In this document: in pieces, positions 27,417-36,757 of the stretch
Layout: each line of letters begins with the position of its first letter
Position numbering within the stretch: position 1 is the stretch's first letter
Assembly (NCBI GenBank): GCA_009779115.1
Contig: WREX01000003.1
Location: forward strand, 1-55,786
Direction: 5' to 3'
Length of the DNA: 55,786 nt
From: Propionibacteriaceae bacterium
GTDB lineage: Bacteria > Actinomycetota > Actinomycetes > Propionibacteriales > Propionibacteriaceae
The notes under the pieces: model-generated
Databases searched by the model: none
What the model was told of the DNA's origin: nothing
The model's input: the letters and a program-made list of their open reading frames with translations, nothing else
Program-made: the position numbers and the translations under genes

Positions 27417-28964
27417 TCACTGTCCAGTCAGGGTCGCCTGGATCTGTTGTTTGGCCGCATCCACTGTCGACTGGTCGGGAATCATGACGTAGAGCTTCTG
27501 CGTGGGATAGCTGTACGTGTATTCCGACCCGTCACCACCGGTGACCGAGATCGAGGTCGTGCTCCAGCTCTGACCGGTCGACAGTTGCTGGCGTACCTGC
27601 TCGGAGATCACATCTTGGGGCATTGAGGTCTGGATGGAATTCTGGATCGACGACAGGATGCGGGTGTACCCCACCAGGACGCTCGGGTTGGAGAGTTTGT
27701 TGATGACCCCCTCGATCACTCGCTCCTGGTTCTCACCGCGAATCCGGTCGCCCAGGGCGAAGTCGTGGCGATCGCGCGAGAAGGCCAGCGCCGCCGCGCC
27801 GTTGAGATGGTTCATCCCCTGGGTGAAGGTGTACCCGCCATAGGAGAAGTTGTACGCGGAGTTCACGTCGACACCGCCGAGGGCGTCGATGATGGTGACC
27901 AGCGACGAGAAGTTGATGCGCAGATAGTAGTCGATGTTGATACCGTAGAGGTCCTCCATGGTCCCCACCGACACATTGATCCCATAAACGCCGGAGTGGG
28001 TCAGCTTGTCCTTCAACCCGGTGGTGCCGCGCAACTGGACGTAGAAGTCACGCGGAGTGTTGACGAGGAGAACCTTGCCAGTCTTCGGATTGACGACCAC
28101 CAAGATATTGACATCGCTACGCGACCTCGTACTGATGCTGCCGTAGGTGTCGATCCCGCTGACATAGATGATGTACGCGCCGTCGGGATTGGTCATCGTC
28201 GTCGTCGGGCTGGGTGACGGCGAAGGCGGGGTGTTGGCCAACGAACTGTCGATCTCGAAACTGGTCAGAATCCTCAGCGTCCCGTAGGTGTCAGGGTCAG
28301 CATCGGAGAGAATCTGCATGAACGGATCTTCGATGACGATGCTTGTCACATCGGATCCCGTCAGAGCCGCGACCAGGGCCGTCCAGGTGGCACTGGACTG
28401 GAAACTGACATTGACCAAGGACGTCAGATGGGAGTGCACAGCGTCGGAGAGCGGATCGTTCGCGACTTCACCCATGGTCGTACCCGCTAATTGCGACACG
28501 TCAGTCGGCCCACTGGTCAGGACGACCACGTCATACAACACAGTGTCCGACGCCGGAGGCTGGATTTCCGAGGTGACCTTGAGGTAGTCAGACCCGACTT
28601 TGGCCACACCCACATTGGCGATCGCCAAGACGAGCGCCAGAATGGTCGACAACCAGAAACGGACCGGATGGCGTCGAGGGCGCGAGATGAGCAACAGGAC
28701 GACCGCGACAGCCACCAGGACGAAGTCGGTGATCACAGCCGGGATCATCATCCGTGCCGGAACGACGTGGGTCGTGCCCAGAATGACCACACCGGTCACC
28801 GCACAGGCGACCAGCACGAGGGAGATGATGATAGATGCGATCGACGGCCGCCTGGTCCGCTTCACCGGCTGCAGCCGATTCTCCGCGGGATCATCCACCA
28901 CTGCGTCTGGTGTCTGGTCGCCGAAGGCTCCCGAGTTGTTGTCATCCATGGGCACTGTCCTCAC
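27417..28964 (-). CDS. LytR-CpsA-Psr (LCP) family cell-wall glycopolymer ligase
   Basis: 'GSISTRSRSDVNILVVVNPKTGKVLLVNTPRDFYVQLRG', 'KLTHSGVYG', 'INFSSLVTIIDALGGVDV', 'AALAFSRDRHDFALGDRIRGENQERVI'. Confidence 0.92.
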   Translation of the reverse strand: MRTVPMDDNNSGAFGDQTPDAVVDDPAENRLQPVKRTRRPSIASIIISLVLVACAVTGVVILGTTHVVPARMMIPAVITDFVLVAVAVVLLLISRPRRHPVRFWLSTILALVLAIANVGVAKVGSDYLKVTSEIQPPASDTVLYDVVVLTSGPTDVSQLAGTTMGEVANDPLSDAVHSHLTSLVNVSFQSSATWTALVAALTGSDVTSIVIEDPFMQILSDADPDTYGTLRILTSFEIDSSLANTPPSPSPSPTTTMTNPDGAYIIYVSGIDTYGSISTRSRSDVNILVVVNPKTGKVLLVNTPRDFYVQLRGTTGLKDKLTHSGVYGINVSVGTMEDLYGINIDYYLRINFSSLVTIIDALGGVDVNSAYNFSYGGYTFTQGMNHLNGAAALAFSRDRHDFALGDRIRGENQERVIEGVINKLSNPSVLVGYTRILSSIQNSIQTSMPQDVISEQVRQQLSTGQSWSTTSISVTGGDGSEYTYSYPTQKLYVMIPDQSTVDAAKQQIQATLTGQ

Positions 28965-28998
28965 CTGTCCTGGTCAGGCGCCCGATGACGTCCCGGCC

Positions 28999-31128
28999 TC
29001 ACATCCGCTCAAGCCTACCATTCATGATTTGTGTCACATCCGCGACACTAGTCAAGGCGTATATCTGCTCCAGGGTCAGCTTGCGACCGGTCTCGTCCCG
29101 CAGGGGTACGCGCCAATTGGGGTACTCGTCGACAGTGCCGGGCTGGTTCTGGATGCGCCTGTCCCCCACCACGTCGGTCAGGGCCACGCCTTTCAGTTTG
29201 GCCGGGGTCCGCTGCAGGAAGCGATACAGCGCCAGCAAGATTTGATGGTGATCGGTCTCGCCAGGGGGCATGAGCGACAGCCGGGACAGTGTGTCCAGCA
29301 TCGCCTCCTGCTCACTGGCATCGCGTGCCACCTCGTCTTCGAGGGGTTCGGTCAGCAGCCCCAGTCGGTACCTCAAACTGACATGGTCGTGGGCGAGGTA
29401 GCCAAGAGTCGGGGGCAGATCGTGGGTCGTCACAGACGCCAAGCACAATTGCCTCCACTGCCGCGGTTCGAGTGGGTGGCCGTCCTCGTCGTTCTCGAAC
29501 CACACGACAGAAGTGCCCGCGATGCCGCGCCGGGCCAGGTAGTCGCGCGCCCAGGGCTCGGCCGTCCCCAAATCCTCCCCGATCACAGGTTTTCTGGCCC
29601 GGTACGCCTCCAGGGCCAAGATCCCGACTGTCGCCTCGTGGTCGTACCGAACATATGCCCCCTGGTCGGGCGTCATCCCGTCGGGAATCCACCACACGCG
29701 GAACAACCCCAATATGTGGTCGATGCGCAGAGCGCCGGAGTTGGACAGCATCGAGGAAAACATGGCCCGCAGAGGTGCGTACCCGGATTGCCTCAGACGA
29801 TCAGGACGCCAAGGTGGTTGCCTCCAGTCCTGGCCTGCCTGATTGTATTCATCTGGCGGGGCTCCCACACAGACACCAGAGGCGAACAGCCCTGGCATGG
29901 CCCACGTCTCCTCCCCGTCGGGGTCGACTCCCACCGCGAGGTCAGACATGACACCGATGCTCATCCCGACATTGGTGGCTGTGGCCTGGGCTTGCCGGGC
30001 TTGCAGCGAGGCGATCCACTGCAACCACATGTAGAAGGTGATAGCCGTGCTGTGACGTGTGGCGAATTCTTCGACTGCGGGCGAGTCCGGCGTCTGATAG
30101 GGCTTGGGCCAGTCCCGCCAGCGCTGCCCGTAGGTCTCCGTCAGCGCACACCACACGGCGTAGCGCGACAGGGACACCCCCTGGCGGTCGATGAAGGCCT
30201 GGAACTCCATCTGGCGGCTGGGACGAAGGCCCACCTGGAAGATCGCATTCAAGCAGTCTTTCTTCGCCCGCCAGACCGCGTCGCGCGGGATGTCGGTACT
30301 CGCTTGAGCCATCGTGTACGCCTGATGCCGCGACTGCTCCACCCGGGAACGCACCTCGTCGGAGGCGGCGGCGTACTCCTCGATCACCTCGGGGCGGATG
30401 TAGATCGGGTTGGTGAAACGCCTTGTCGCCGGGAAGTACGGGGAAGGCTCCATCGGGGCGATGACCTGGCTGGCATGGGTGGGATTGATCAAGACGAAGT
30501 CAGCGCCGTGACCGGTCTTCGCCCACACGGCCAGGTCCGCCAGGTCGGAGAAATCGCCCAGCCCCCAAGAGTTCTCGCCGTACACCGAATACAACTGGGC
30601 CATCAATCCCCACACTGATCCGGCACCGGTTCCGGGGATGTCCACGTGCGATGGTGTCACGATGAAGGATGTCTGACAGGACTGGTCGTCGCTCTCCAGG
30701 AAGAGCTGGTGATATCCCGGCTTGGCCCACACCGGCAGTTGGAAGGTGGCCCGGCCCACCCAGTGGTCACCGATCAGCCGATCGGGTTCCTGGTTGTCGA
30801 TCTGATCGAGGCTGAGGGTGGCCCCATCTTCCATCCGGACCCAGACATGGGCGGGGCGCCCGGCCCTCACGTGGACATGCACGGTGCCGACGTGGTTCTC
30901 CTCCACGACTACGCAGTCAGGCAATTGTTGTTTCCAGATACGCTCATCGGCTTCGACGAAGGCATTGTCAACCCAACCCTCGGTGCTGACATCCACTCCC
31001 AGTGCCTTCAGACAGGCGATCAGCGTCTCTTCTGAGGGTTCGCGGAAATGCCCCTTCCAGTCCCAGAATTCGGTCGCGATCCCGTACGAATGAGCGAGAC
31101 GAGCGATGCGCCGATCGGACGTTGGCAT
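28999..31128 (-). CDS. malQ: 4-alpha-glucanotransferase (amylomaltase)
   Basis: 'ENSWGLGDFSDLADLAVWAKTGHGADFVLINPTHA', 'GALRIDHILGLFRVWWIPDG', 'VIGEDLGTAEPWARDYLARRGIAGTSVVWFE', 'CLASVTTHDLPPTLGYL'. Confidence 0.93.
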   Translation of the reverse strand: MPTSDRRIARLAHSYGIATEFWDWKGHFREPSEETLIACLKALGVDVSTEGWVDNAFVEADERIWKQQLPDCVVVEENHVGTVHVHVRAGRPAHVWVRMEDGATLSLDQIDNQEPDRLIGDHWVGRATFQLPVWAKPGYHQLFLESDDQSCQTSFIVTPSHVDIPGTGAGSVWGLMAQLYSVYGENSWGLGDFSDLADLAVWAKTGHGADFVLINPTHASQVIAPMEPSPYFPATRRFTNPIYIRPEVIEEYAAASDEVRSRVEQSRHQAYTMAQASTDIPRDAVWRAKKDCLNAIFQVGLRPSRQMEFQAFIDRQGVSLSRYAVWCALTETYGQRWRDWPKPYQTPDSPAVEEFATRHSTAITFYMWLQWIASLQARQAQATATNVGMSIGVMSDLAVGVDPDGEETWAMPGLFASGVCVGAPPDEYNQAGQDWRQPPWRPDRLRQSGYAPLRAMFSSMLSNSGALRIDHILGLFRVWWIPDGMTPDQGAYVRYDHEATVGILALEAYRARKPVIGEDLGTAEPWARDYLARRGIAGTSVVWFENDEDGHPLEPRQWRQLCLASVTTHDLPPTLGYLAHDHVSLRYRLGLLTEPLEDEVARDASEQEAMLDTLSRLSLMPPGETDHHQILLALYRFLQRTPAKLKGVALTDVVGDRRIQNQPGTVDEYPNWRVPLRDETGRKLTLEQIYALTSVADVTQIMNGRLERM

Positions 31129-31195
31129 GAAAGACCCCAATTCAGTCAATAAATATTGGTTAAGCGTGTGTTCATGGTGGTGGGTCCGGGTGTGA

Positions 31196-31957
31196 CTACC
31201 CGTTCTGTGGGGGTACACCCCGGCTGCGCACCATCACAGTGTTGGCGAACACATCGGTCACGGATTGTTTGCGGCGGTGCCACAAGGGCATGACCGCGTT
31301 GAGCACGGCGATGATGACGAACAACCCACCGCCGGCGCTCAACAATGCCCAGCAGAACCCCTTCGACATCGATCTCAACCACCCGGGTTTCTCCACCTTG
31401 AACTCGGCAGGCGCCCCGGCGGCGATCAGCGACAATGGCAGTGGCGCCTTGATGGCTTTGATCCCACAGATCCGCTGGCCGAGAGTGGCTCCCCACGTAC
31501 CCAAGAAAATCACGCAGTACACCGCTGTCACACCCCCGGCGACAAGCGTCAATGACGAGGTGGCGTTCTGGAGAGCCGTTCCCGGCATCGCCCATGCGCC
31601 GCCTGCCACCATGCTCGCCTGAAAATCCGCGCTGTACGCCATGTACAAATCCCACCACCGACGCAGGAATCCGGGATACCCGATCACCAACACCAGTACG
31701 GTGACGACCCACGCGATGACGGTGTCGGCGATCCCCGAGCCGACTTTGCGCCACCATCCAGCCAGGGGCAGGTCCAGGGCAGGGTCGCGGACCTGGGATT
31801 TGGGCTGTGGCAGGCCAGGGCGTCTCAGGTCGATCGACCCGACGTTGCGGACCACCTGGGTCCACTTGATGCCATCCCAATAGCGCTCCCGCTCGGGGCG
31901 GGCAGGATCGGGGTACCACCCCTGGGGAGGGGAGGAAAGATCCGGCGGTGTGCTCAC
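31196..31957 (-). CDS. RDD-family membrane protein with N-terminal DUF2510-like 'WYPDP' motif
   Basis: 'PPQGWYPDPARPERERYWDGIKWTQ' then RDD-like TM domain 'LAGWWRKVGSGIADTVIAW'. Confidence 0.82.
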   Translation of the reverse strand: MSTPPDLSSPPQGWYPDPARPERERYWDGIKWTQVVRNVGSIDLRRPGLPQPKSQVRDPALDLPLAGWWRKVGSGIADTVIAWVVTVLVLVIGYPGFLRRWWDLYMAYSADFQASMVAGGAWAMPGTALQNATSSLTLVAGGVTAVYCVIFLGTWGATLGQRICGIKAIKAPLPLSLIAAGAPAEFKVEKPGWLRSMSKGFCWALLSAGGGLFVIIAVLNAVMPLWHRRKQSVTDVFANTVMVRSRGVPPQNG

Positions 31958-32307
31958 CCCACTATTCTGCCAGAATCCACAACCTGATCACTGCTTGACA
32001 CCACACCGAATCCATGCGATCTCAACCGAGGCTCTCCGTGAGCAAACGTTCATGGATCAGCCCGAATCCACCGATCCATTGCTGCTGCGCGGCCCTGTGG
32101 AGGCACGCTGGCTCGTCGGGCGTCGCTCAACAGACGTCCAGTCTGCCCTCACGCCACCCGCCGACCCATCGCACCCCCACAGTGTCGCTCGCAACGCAAG
32201 CGATCGGTGGATTCGGGCTCACCCTTGTGAGACCGGGTGCACTGGAGTGTCATCTGACGTACACTGTTGAAGCGTTGACCACGGGGAACCTGGTCAGCCC
32301 TTGTGCT

Positions 32308-32354
32308 CGCTACGCTGTCCGGCACTATCCACCATCATGCTGGGCAGCGTAGCG
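32308..32354. repeat. 10-bp perfect inverted repeat (27-nt spacer) upstream of proB
   Basis: CGCTACGCTG (32308-32317) / CAGCGTAGCG (32345-32354), ending 32 nt before the proB ATG. Confidence 0.6.
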
Positions 32355-32386
32355 CTTCTAGAAGATGAATCACCAGAGCGGCAGGT

Positions 32387-33547
32387 ATGACGACTGACGA
32401 AGCTTCGATCCGGAGCCACATCGCCACGGCGCGCAGGGTTGTGGTCAAGATCGGCTCATCCTCTCTGGCCTCGGCCAAGAGTGGGCTGGCCACCGAGCGC
32501 CTGGACGCCCTGGTGGATGTCCTGGCTCAGCGGCAGATCAGTGGATCCGAAATCGTGGTGGTCACGTCGGGGGCCATCGCAGCCGGGCTGAAGCCGCTCG
32601 GGCTCAACCACCGCCCCGTCGACGTCGTCCAGCAGCAGGCAGCCGCCGCGGTCGGCCAGGGGCTGTTGATGGCGGCTTATACCCACGCCTTCGCGACGTA
32701 CGGGATCCGTACTGCCCAGGTTCTCCTGACGATCGAGGACCTGGCTGAGAAGAACAGCTACACCAACGCCCTCCACACGTTCGGCGCGCTCACCCGGCTT
32801 GGCGTGGTCACTGTGGTCAACGAGAACGATACGGTCGCGACCAGAGAGATCCGCTTGGGCGACAATGACCATTTGGCAGCACTCGTGGCTGAATTAGTAC
32901 GAGCGGACGCCCTCGTCCTGCTCACCGACGTCGACGGGCTGTACACCGTCCATCCCCACCATCCTGAAGCGCAGCGGGTCGACTTCGTCGACGACGTCGC
33001 CAGCCTGCGCGCCGACGTGCTGCGGCCTGGTACGTCCGGTGTCGGCAGTGGCGGGATGGCCACGAAGGTCGAGGCTGCCCGGCTGGCGTGCACGGCCGGT
33101 ATTCCCGTGGGCCTGGCGAGATGGGACCAGGCCGGGCCCATGCTGGCCGGCGACCGGGTGGGGACCGTCTTCGCCGCGTCAACAAAGAGATATTCCCGGC
33201 GTCACGGATGGGCCGCCCACGCCAGTGCCGCACAGGGGCAACTGCACGTGGATGCCGGGGCCGCCAAAGCCCTGACGACGACTGCGGCCTCACTCCTGGC
33301 TGCTGGCATCAGCCAAGTCGAGGGGTCCTTCCACAGCGGGGATTCGGTCGAAGTGGTAGCCCCTGACGGGCAGGTCATCGCCCGCGGAGTGGTTGGATTC
33401 GACGCGGCCGATCTGCCCGAAATGCTGGGCCGTACCACCTCCGAATTGGCCGCAACCCTGGGGCCACAACATGCCAAACCTGTTATCCATCGGGACGATC
33501 TCGTCATGGCAGCTGACGTGTCCCCCCTACTGGGAAGAGTAATCTAA
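32387..33547 (+). CDS. proB: glutamate 5-kinase (AAK + PUA domain)
   Basis: 'VVKIGSSSLASAKSGL', 'VVVTSGAIAAGLKPLG', 'VNENDTVATREIRLGDNDHLAALVAELVRADALVLLTDVDGLYT', 'GVGSGGMATKVEAARLA'. Confidence 0.96.
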   Translation: MTTDEASIRSHIATARRVVVKIGSSSLASAKSGLATERLDALVDVLAQRQISGSEIVVVTSGAIAAGLKPLGLNHRPVDVVQQQAAAAVGQGLLMAAYTHAFATYGIRTAQVLLTIEDLAEKNSYTNALHTFGALTRLGVVTVVNENDTVATREIRLGDNDHLAALVAELVRADALVLLTDVDGLYTVHPHHPEAQRVDFVDDVASLRADVLRPGTSGVGSGGMATKVEAARLACTAGIPVGLARWDQAGPMLAGDRVGTVFAASTKRYSRRHGWAAHASAAQGQLHVDAGAAKALTTTAASLLAAGISQVEGSFHSGDSVEVVAPDGQVIARGVVGFDAADLPEMLGRTTSELAATLGPQHAKPVIHRDDLVMAADVSPLLGRVI

Positions 33548-33551
33548 ATCC

Positions 33552-34799
33552 ATGAGTTCTCCAGATTTCGCCCACCAGGCCCTGGCCGCACGCCAGGCTT
33601 CCATCGGCCTAGCCATCGCGACCCGAGCCTCCAAAGACAACGCACTGAACGCAATGGCCGATTCTTTGCTCGGCGCCGGATCCGCGATCCTGCCGGCCAA
33701 TGAGAAGGATGTCGAACGGGCCAAGAGCGCCGGTGTCACACCCGCTCTGATCGACCGGCTGACACTCAATCCGGCACGCTTGACCGCCATGTCCCAGGGG
33801 CTTCGGGATCTGGCCCGGTTGGCCGATCCGGTCGGAGAAGTGGTCCGCGGATGGCAGCTTGCGAACGGTGTCCACATCGACCAAGTACGTGTGCCCCTCG
33901 GTGTCATCGGGATCATCTACGAGGCTCGCCCCAACGTCACCGCCGACGCTGCTGGAATCTGCTTGAAATCGGGCAATGCCACCTTGTTGCGTGGGTCGTC
34001 GAGCGCACTTGAGTCCAACAGGGCCATCATCTCCGCCCTGAGGTTCGGTCTGGAGTCGTCAGGGATGAACCCGAATCTGGTCAACCTGGTCGAAGGCGGC
34101 CACGAGGTCACCACCGACATGATGAACGCGCGCGGTCTGGTCGACGTGCTCATCCCTCGTGGCAGTGCCTCCCTGATCAACGCGGTGGTCACCGGATCGC
34201 AGGTGCCTGTCATCGAGACGGGTAGTGGCAATTGTCACCTGTTCGTGGACATCAGCGCCGACCAGGACATGGCCGTATCGGTCATGCTGAACGCCAAGAC
34301 ACAACGGCCATCGGTGTGCAACGCCTTGGAGACGCTGCTGATCCATCAGAGCATCGCCGATTCCTTCCTTCCCAAGGCAGTCGACGCCCTGGTCGAAGCC
34401 GGGGTCCGCGTCCACGGAGATGCGGCCGCCTGTGCCCTCGACTCCCGGATCGACCTGGTTGCCGAAGATGGCTGGGACGACGAGTTCCTGAGCCTGGACA
34501 TCCGCATCGGTGTCGTCCCTGCCATCGACGAGGCGATCACCTTCATCCGCCGCCACACCTCCGGCCATTCGGAAACGATCATCACCAACGACGCCATCCA
34601 CCAGAAGCGCTTCACCACCGAAGTCGACGCCGCCTGCGTCCTGGTCAACGCCTCCAGCCGTTTCGTCGACGGCGGCGAATTTGGCTTCGGCGCCGAGGTG
34701 GGAATCTCCACCCAGAAACTCCACGCCCGCGGCCCGATGGCCCTACCCGAAATGACCTCCACCAAGTACATCGTCACCGGCAACGGGCAAGTACGATAA
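33552..34799 (+). CDS. proA: gamma-glutamyl phosphate reductase
   Basis: 'RVPLGVIGIIYEARPNVTADAAGICLKSGNATLLRGSSSAL', 'ETGSGNCHLFVD', 'FGFGAEVGISTQKLHARGPMALPEMTSTKYIVTGNGQVR'. Confidence 0.96.
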   Translation: MSSPDFAHQALAARQASIGLAIATRASKDNALNAMADSLLGAGSAILPANEKDVERAKSAGVTPALIDRLTLNPARLTAMSQGLRDLARLADPVGEVVRGWQLANGVHIDQVRVPLGVIGIIYEARPNVTADAAGICLKSGNATLLRGSSSALESNRAIISALRFGLESSGMNPNLVNLVEGGHEVTTDMMNARGLVDVLIPRGSASLINAVVTGSQVPVIETGSGNCHLFVDISADQDMAVSVMLNAKTQRPSVCNALETLLIHQSIADSFLPKAVDALVEAGVRVHGDAAACALDSRIDLVAEDGWDDEFLSLDIRIGVVPAIDEAITFIRRHTSGHSETIITNDAIHQKRFTTEVDAACVLVNASSRFVDGGEFGFGAEVGISTQKLHARGPMALPEMTSTKYIVTGNGQVR

Positions 34800-34808
34800 A
34801 TGTGTGAC

Positions 34809-35080
34809 ATGCGCGGGATAATCGCCCGTTGACGCTTTCGCCAAGACTTGAAGCGGGTGCGCAAACGCAGTCGCGACCTGAACCTATTCACACGTTGATC
34901 GACCAGTTGCAACGGGAACAGCCCCTACCAGCCGCCTACCGAGACCATGCACTCGTCGCTGACTATCAAGGTTTCCGTGAATGTCACGTCCAGCCTGGTT
35001 GGCGGCTGATCTACCGGGTGAACCACGGGGAACTCATCTTGGTTTTGCAGCGGACGGGTTGGCACGCAGACCTTTTGTGA
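34809..35080 (+). pseudogene. decayed YafQ/RelE-family toxin (one nonsense codon + one frameshift)
   Basis: Frame at 34809: MRGIIAR*RFRQDLKRVRKRSRDLNLFTR*; frame at 34829 continues IHTLIDQLQREQPLPAAYRDHALVADYQGFRECHVQPGWRLIYRVNHGELILVLQRTGWHADLL. The two halves join to a canonical YafQ. Confidence 0.8.
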
Positions 35081-35438
35081 CAAGTGTGAACTGTGACGTC
35101 AACAACATTAAGCTAAACTTGATACACCGATCTGTTGCTACTACCCGTCCCCATATAGGTGCCCTGGCCCCATCGCATCGCGGTATCAGGCCGAGAGTCC
35201 CAGTAGGCAGGTGAATAGCAGTGCCATCATGAGGCCAAACGGGAAGTATCGGTTCTGAACAATGAACTTGAGCTGGGGGAATGATCATCACGCTTCAGAA
35301 GTCCCTAGGCTCATCCAGTCTGGACGCTGCGACCGTACTTCGACGAACTCACGACCGTGGCCGATAGACATCGGCACGGTGATCCACAGTGAGCACATGG
35401 ACGGTGTGAGTTGTATAGGACATGGTAGTGGAGTTTTT

Positions 35439-35864
35439 CTAATCGCCGCGAAGGTAAATGTCGACGCGATCACTGGTCCAAGTTGGTACCCCCGAACCAA
35501 AGAAGTCGTTGTCCTCGGTCCATATTGGACAGTCCAAGGCGAGCGCAGCGGCAACGAATGGCCAATCCATGGGATCGCGGCCACCAATACGCTCCAGCGC
35601 GATGCTCTTCCAGACGCCGGTCACATCATCAGGTACCACTTCGACTACTGACCGAAGTCGGTCAAGAGAGGAGATCAACGGTACGGGATCGGCGCCGCGT
35701 TTCATGGCAATTACGGGCAAGTAGCGGGCGGCATCGAGAAAGGCAACCTCAGGAGTGAAGAAGGACACGTCTGCCCCGTGTCGGACGATGAGTTCACGGG
35801 CACGGACACCGAGTACTGCACGAATAAGAATGTTAGCATCGACAATGATCCTTCGGTGCATCAC
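35439..35864 (-). CDS. PIN-domain protein (VapC-like toxin)
   Basis: 'RRIIVDANILIRAVLGVRARELI', acidic residues in 'GGRDPMDWPFVAAALALDCPIWTEDNDFFGSGVPTWTSD'; start overlaps the upstream antitoxin stop. Confidence 0.83.
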   Translation of the reverse strand: MMHRRIIVDANILIRAVLGVRARELIVRHGADVSFFTPEVAFLDAARYLPVIAMKRGADPVPLISSLDRLRSVVEVVPDDVTGVWKSIALERIGGRDPMDWPFVAAALALDCPIWTEDNDFFGSGVPTWTSDRVDIYLRGD

Positions 35865-36121
35865 GATTCCCGTGCCTGGGTCCTACGGGCGTTCGCGAAT
35901 TCGGCGACAGCGTCATCTTCGGTGATACCCAGTTCCACAAGGAGAGCGTTAGCTTTGCGAGCAGCTTCAGCGTATGCGTCGAGGTCGGCCTGCCGATCCC
36001 TGTTGACGGGAATGAACAGACCAACCGTTTGACCGTGACGGGTGATCGCCACAGGTTCAGTTTGATCGATGTATGCTGCCAGGTCTTCGCGGAACTCTCT
36101 CACGCCTGCCATCACGGTCAT
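35861..36121 (-). CDS. Phd/YefM-type antitoxin
   Basis: 'MAGVREFREDLAAYIDQTEPVAITRHGQTVGLFIPVN'; overlaps the PIN gene; ATG 36121 preceded by AGGAG. Confidence 0.85.
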   Translation of the reverse strand: MTVMAGVREFREDLAAYIDQTEPVAITRHGQTVGLFIPVNRDRQADLDAYAEAARKANALLVELGITEDDAVAEFANARRTQARES

Positions 36122-36146
36122 GGCCACTCCTATCTAATGCGTACTC

Positions 36147-36158
36147 TTGTGTACACAA
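36147..36158. promoter_or_regulatory. candidate antitoxin autoregulatory operator, perfect 12-bp palindrome TTGTGTACACAA
   Basis: Perfect palindrome containing TGTACA, about 26 bp upstream of the antitoxin ATG. Confidence 0.55.
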
Positions 36159-36416
36159 TACCACGCATGGGAATCCGCTTGCCCTTTACTGGTGGCCCAC
36201 GACCAGGTGGATGCATTCCTGATTCAAGCAACAGACGATTCCCGTGACAACCGGGGATGGTCGTCAGGGAGACATCACCAGTCGTCACGGGGGTATTCCT
36301 TGTTAGAAGCCCTGCGGCGCCGTATACGTCGATTACTTGTACCGGCCCTCTACCGAATTTTCTCGGCAAGGCCGGTCTTCGTTTTGAAAGGTTTCGGCGA
36401 AGGTAGAATAGGTTCC

Positions 36417-36599
36417 ATGGAACAATCGGTTGCAGGACGCGAACGCAGGGTGATCCAAGCCGTCGCCAACGAGCGGTTGGAAGGGTTGGTCGTGTCCGAT
36501 GAGTCGCGTAGGATCGCCGACCGATACATCGTGGGTGAAGTTTCCGCTGCTAAAGCTGCGGACATGATCAGAAAACGCTACGGAATACACGTTTCATGA
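36417..36599 (+). CDS. VbhA-like antitoxin (Fic-partner type)
   Basis: 60-aa 'MEQSVAGRERRVIQAVANERLEGLVVSDESRRIADRYIVGEVSAAKAADMIRKRYGIHVS'; 'A.ERLEGL..S.E....A.RYI.GE.S...A...IR.RYG' pattern of VbhA-domain antitoxins. Confidence 0.7.
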   Translation: MEQSVAGRERRVIQAVANERLEGLVVSDESRRIADRYIVGEVSAAKAADMIRKRYGIHVS

Positions 36600-36637
36600 C
36601 GCTCGTCGATCCGTACTTCGACGCTGACATCGGTTAA
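36596..36637 (+). pseudogene. N-terminal remnant of a Fic-type toxin (13 codons)
   Basis: ATGA overlap with the antitoxin; translates MTLVDPYFDADIG*, resembling the 'DPY..(P/D)(G/A)...' start of VbhT-class Fic proteins. Short, so tentative. Confidence 0.45.
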
Positions 36638-36717
36638 CAATGGATCACAGTGACCTCTCATTGCTTATAGCCATGTTCAACCGAATCGTGGCACCGCTCC
36701 AAGCTTGCGAGTAGGGC

Positions 36718-36757
36718 GGCGGGCGGACCGGGGGCAGGGATAGTTGGTCCGCCCGCC
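36718..36757. terminator. 12-bp inverted repeat 3' of the giant gene
   Basis: GGCGGGCGGACC (36718-36729) / GGTCCGCCCGCC (36746-36757), 16-nt loop, 16 bp after the giant ORF on the minus strand. Confidence 0.6.

Noticed and set aside
2421-29000. Prophage or transposon island hypothesis for the polysaccharide locus
   Set aside because: No integrase, transposase or terminal repeats recognised; gene content is a normal Wzx/Wzy-type locus.
28600-30618. 672-aa plus-strand ORF opposite malQ and the LCP gene
   Set aside because: Spans two well-supported minus-strand genes; Pro/Arg/His-rich antisense artefact.
31958-32386. Small plus-strand ORFs (31950-32270, 32014-32352) between the RDD gene and proB
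   Set aside because: Mutually overlapping, low-complexity translations without family signal; more likely non-coding upstream sequence of proB.
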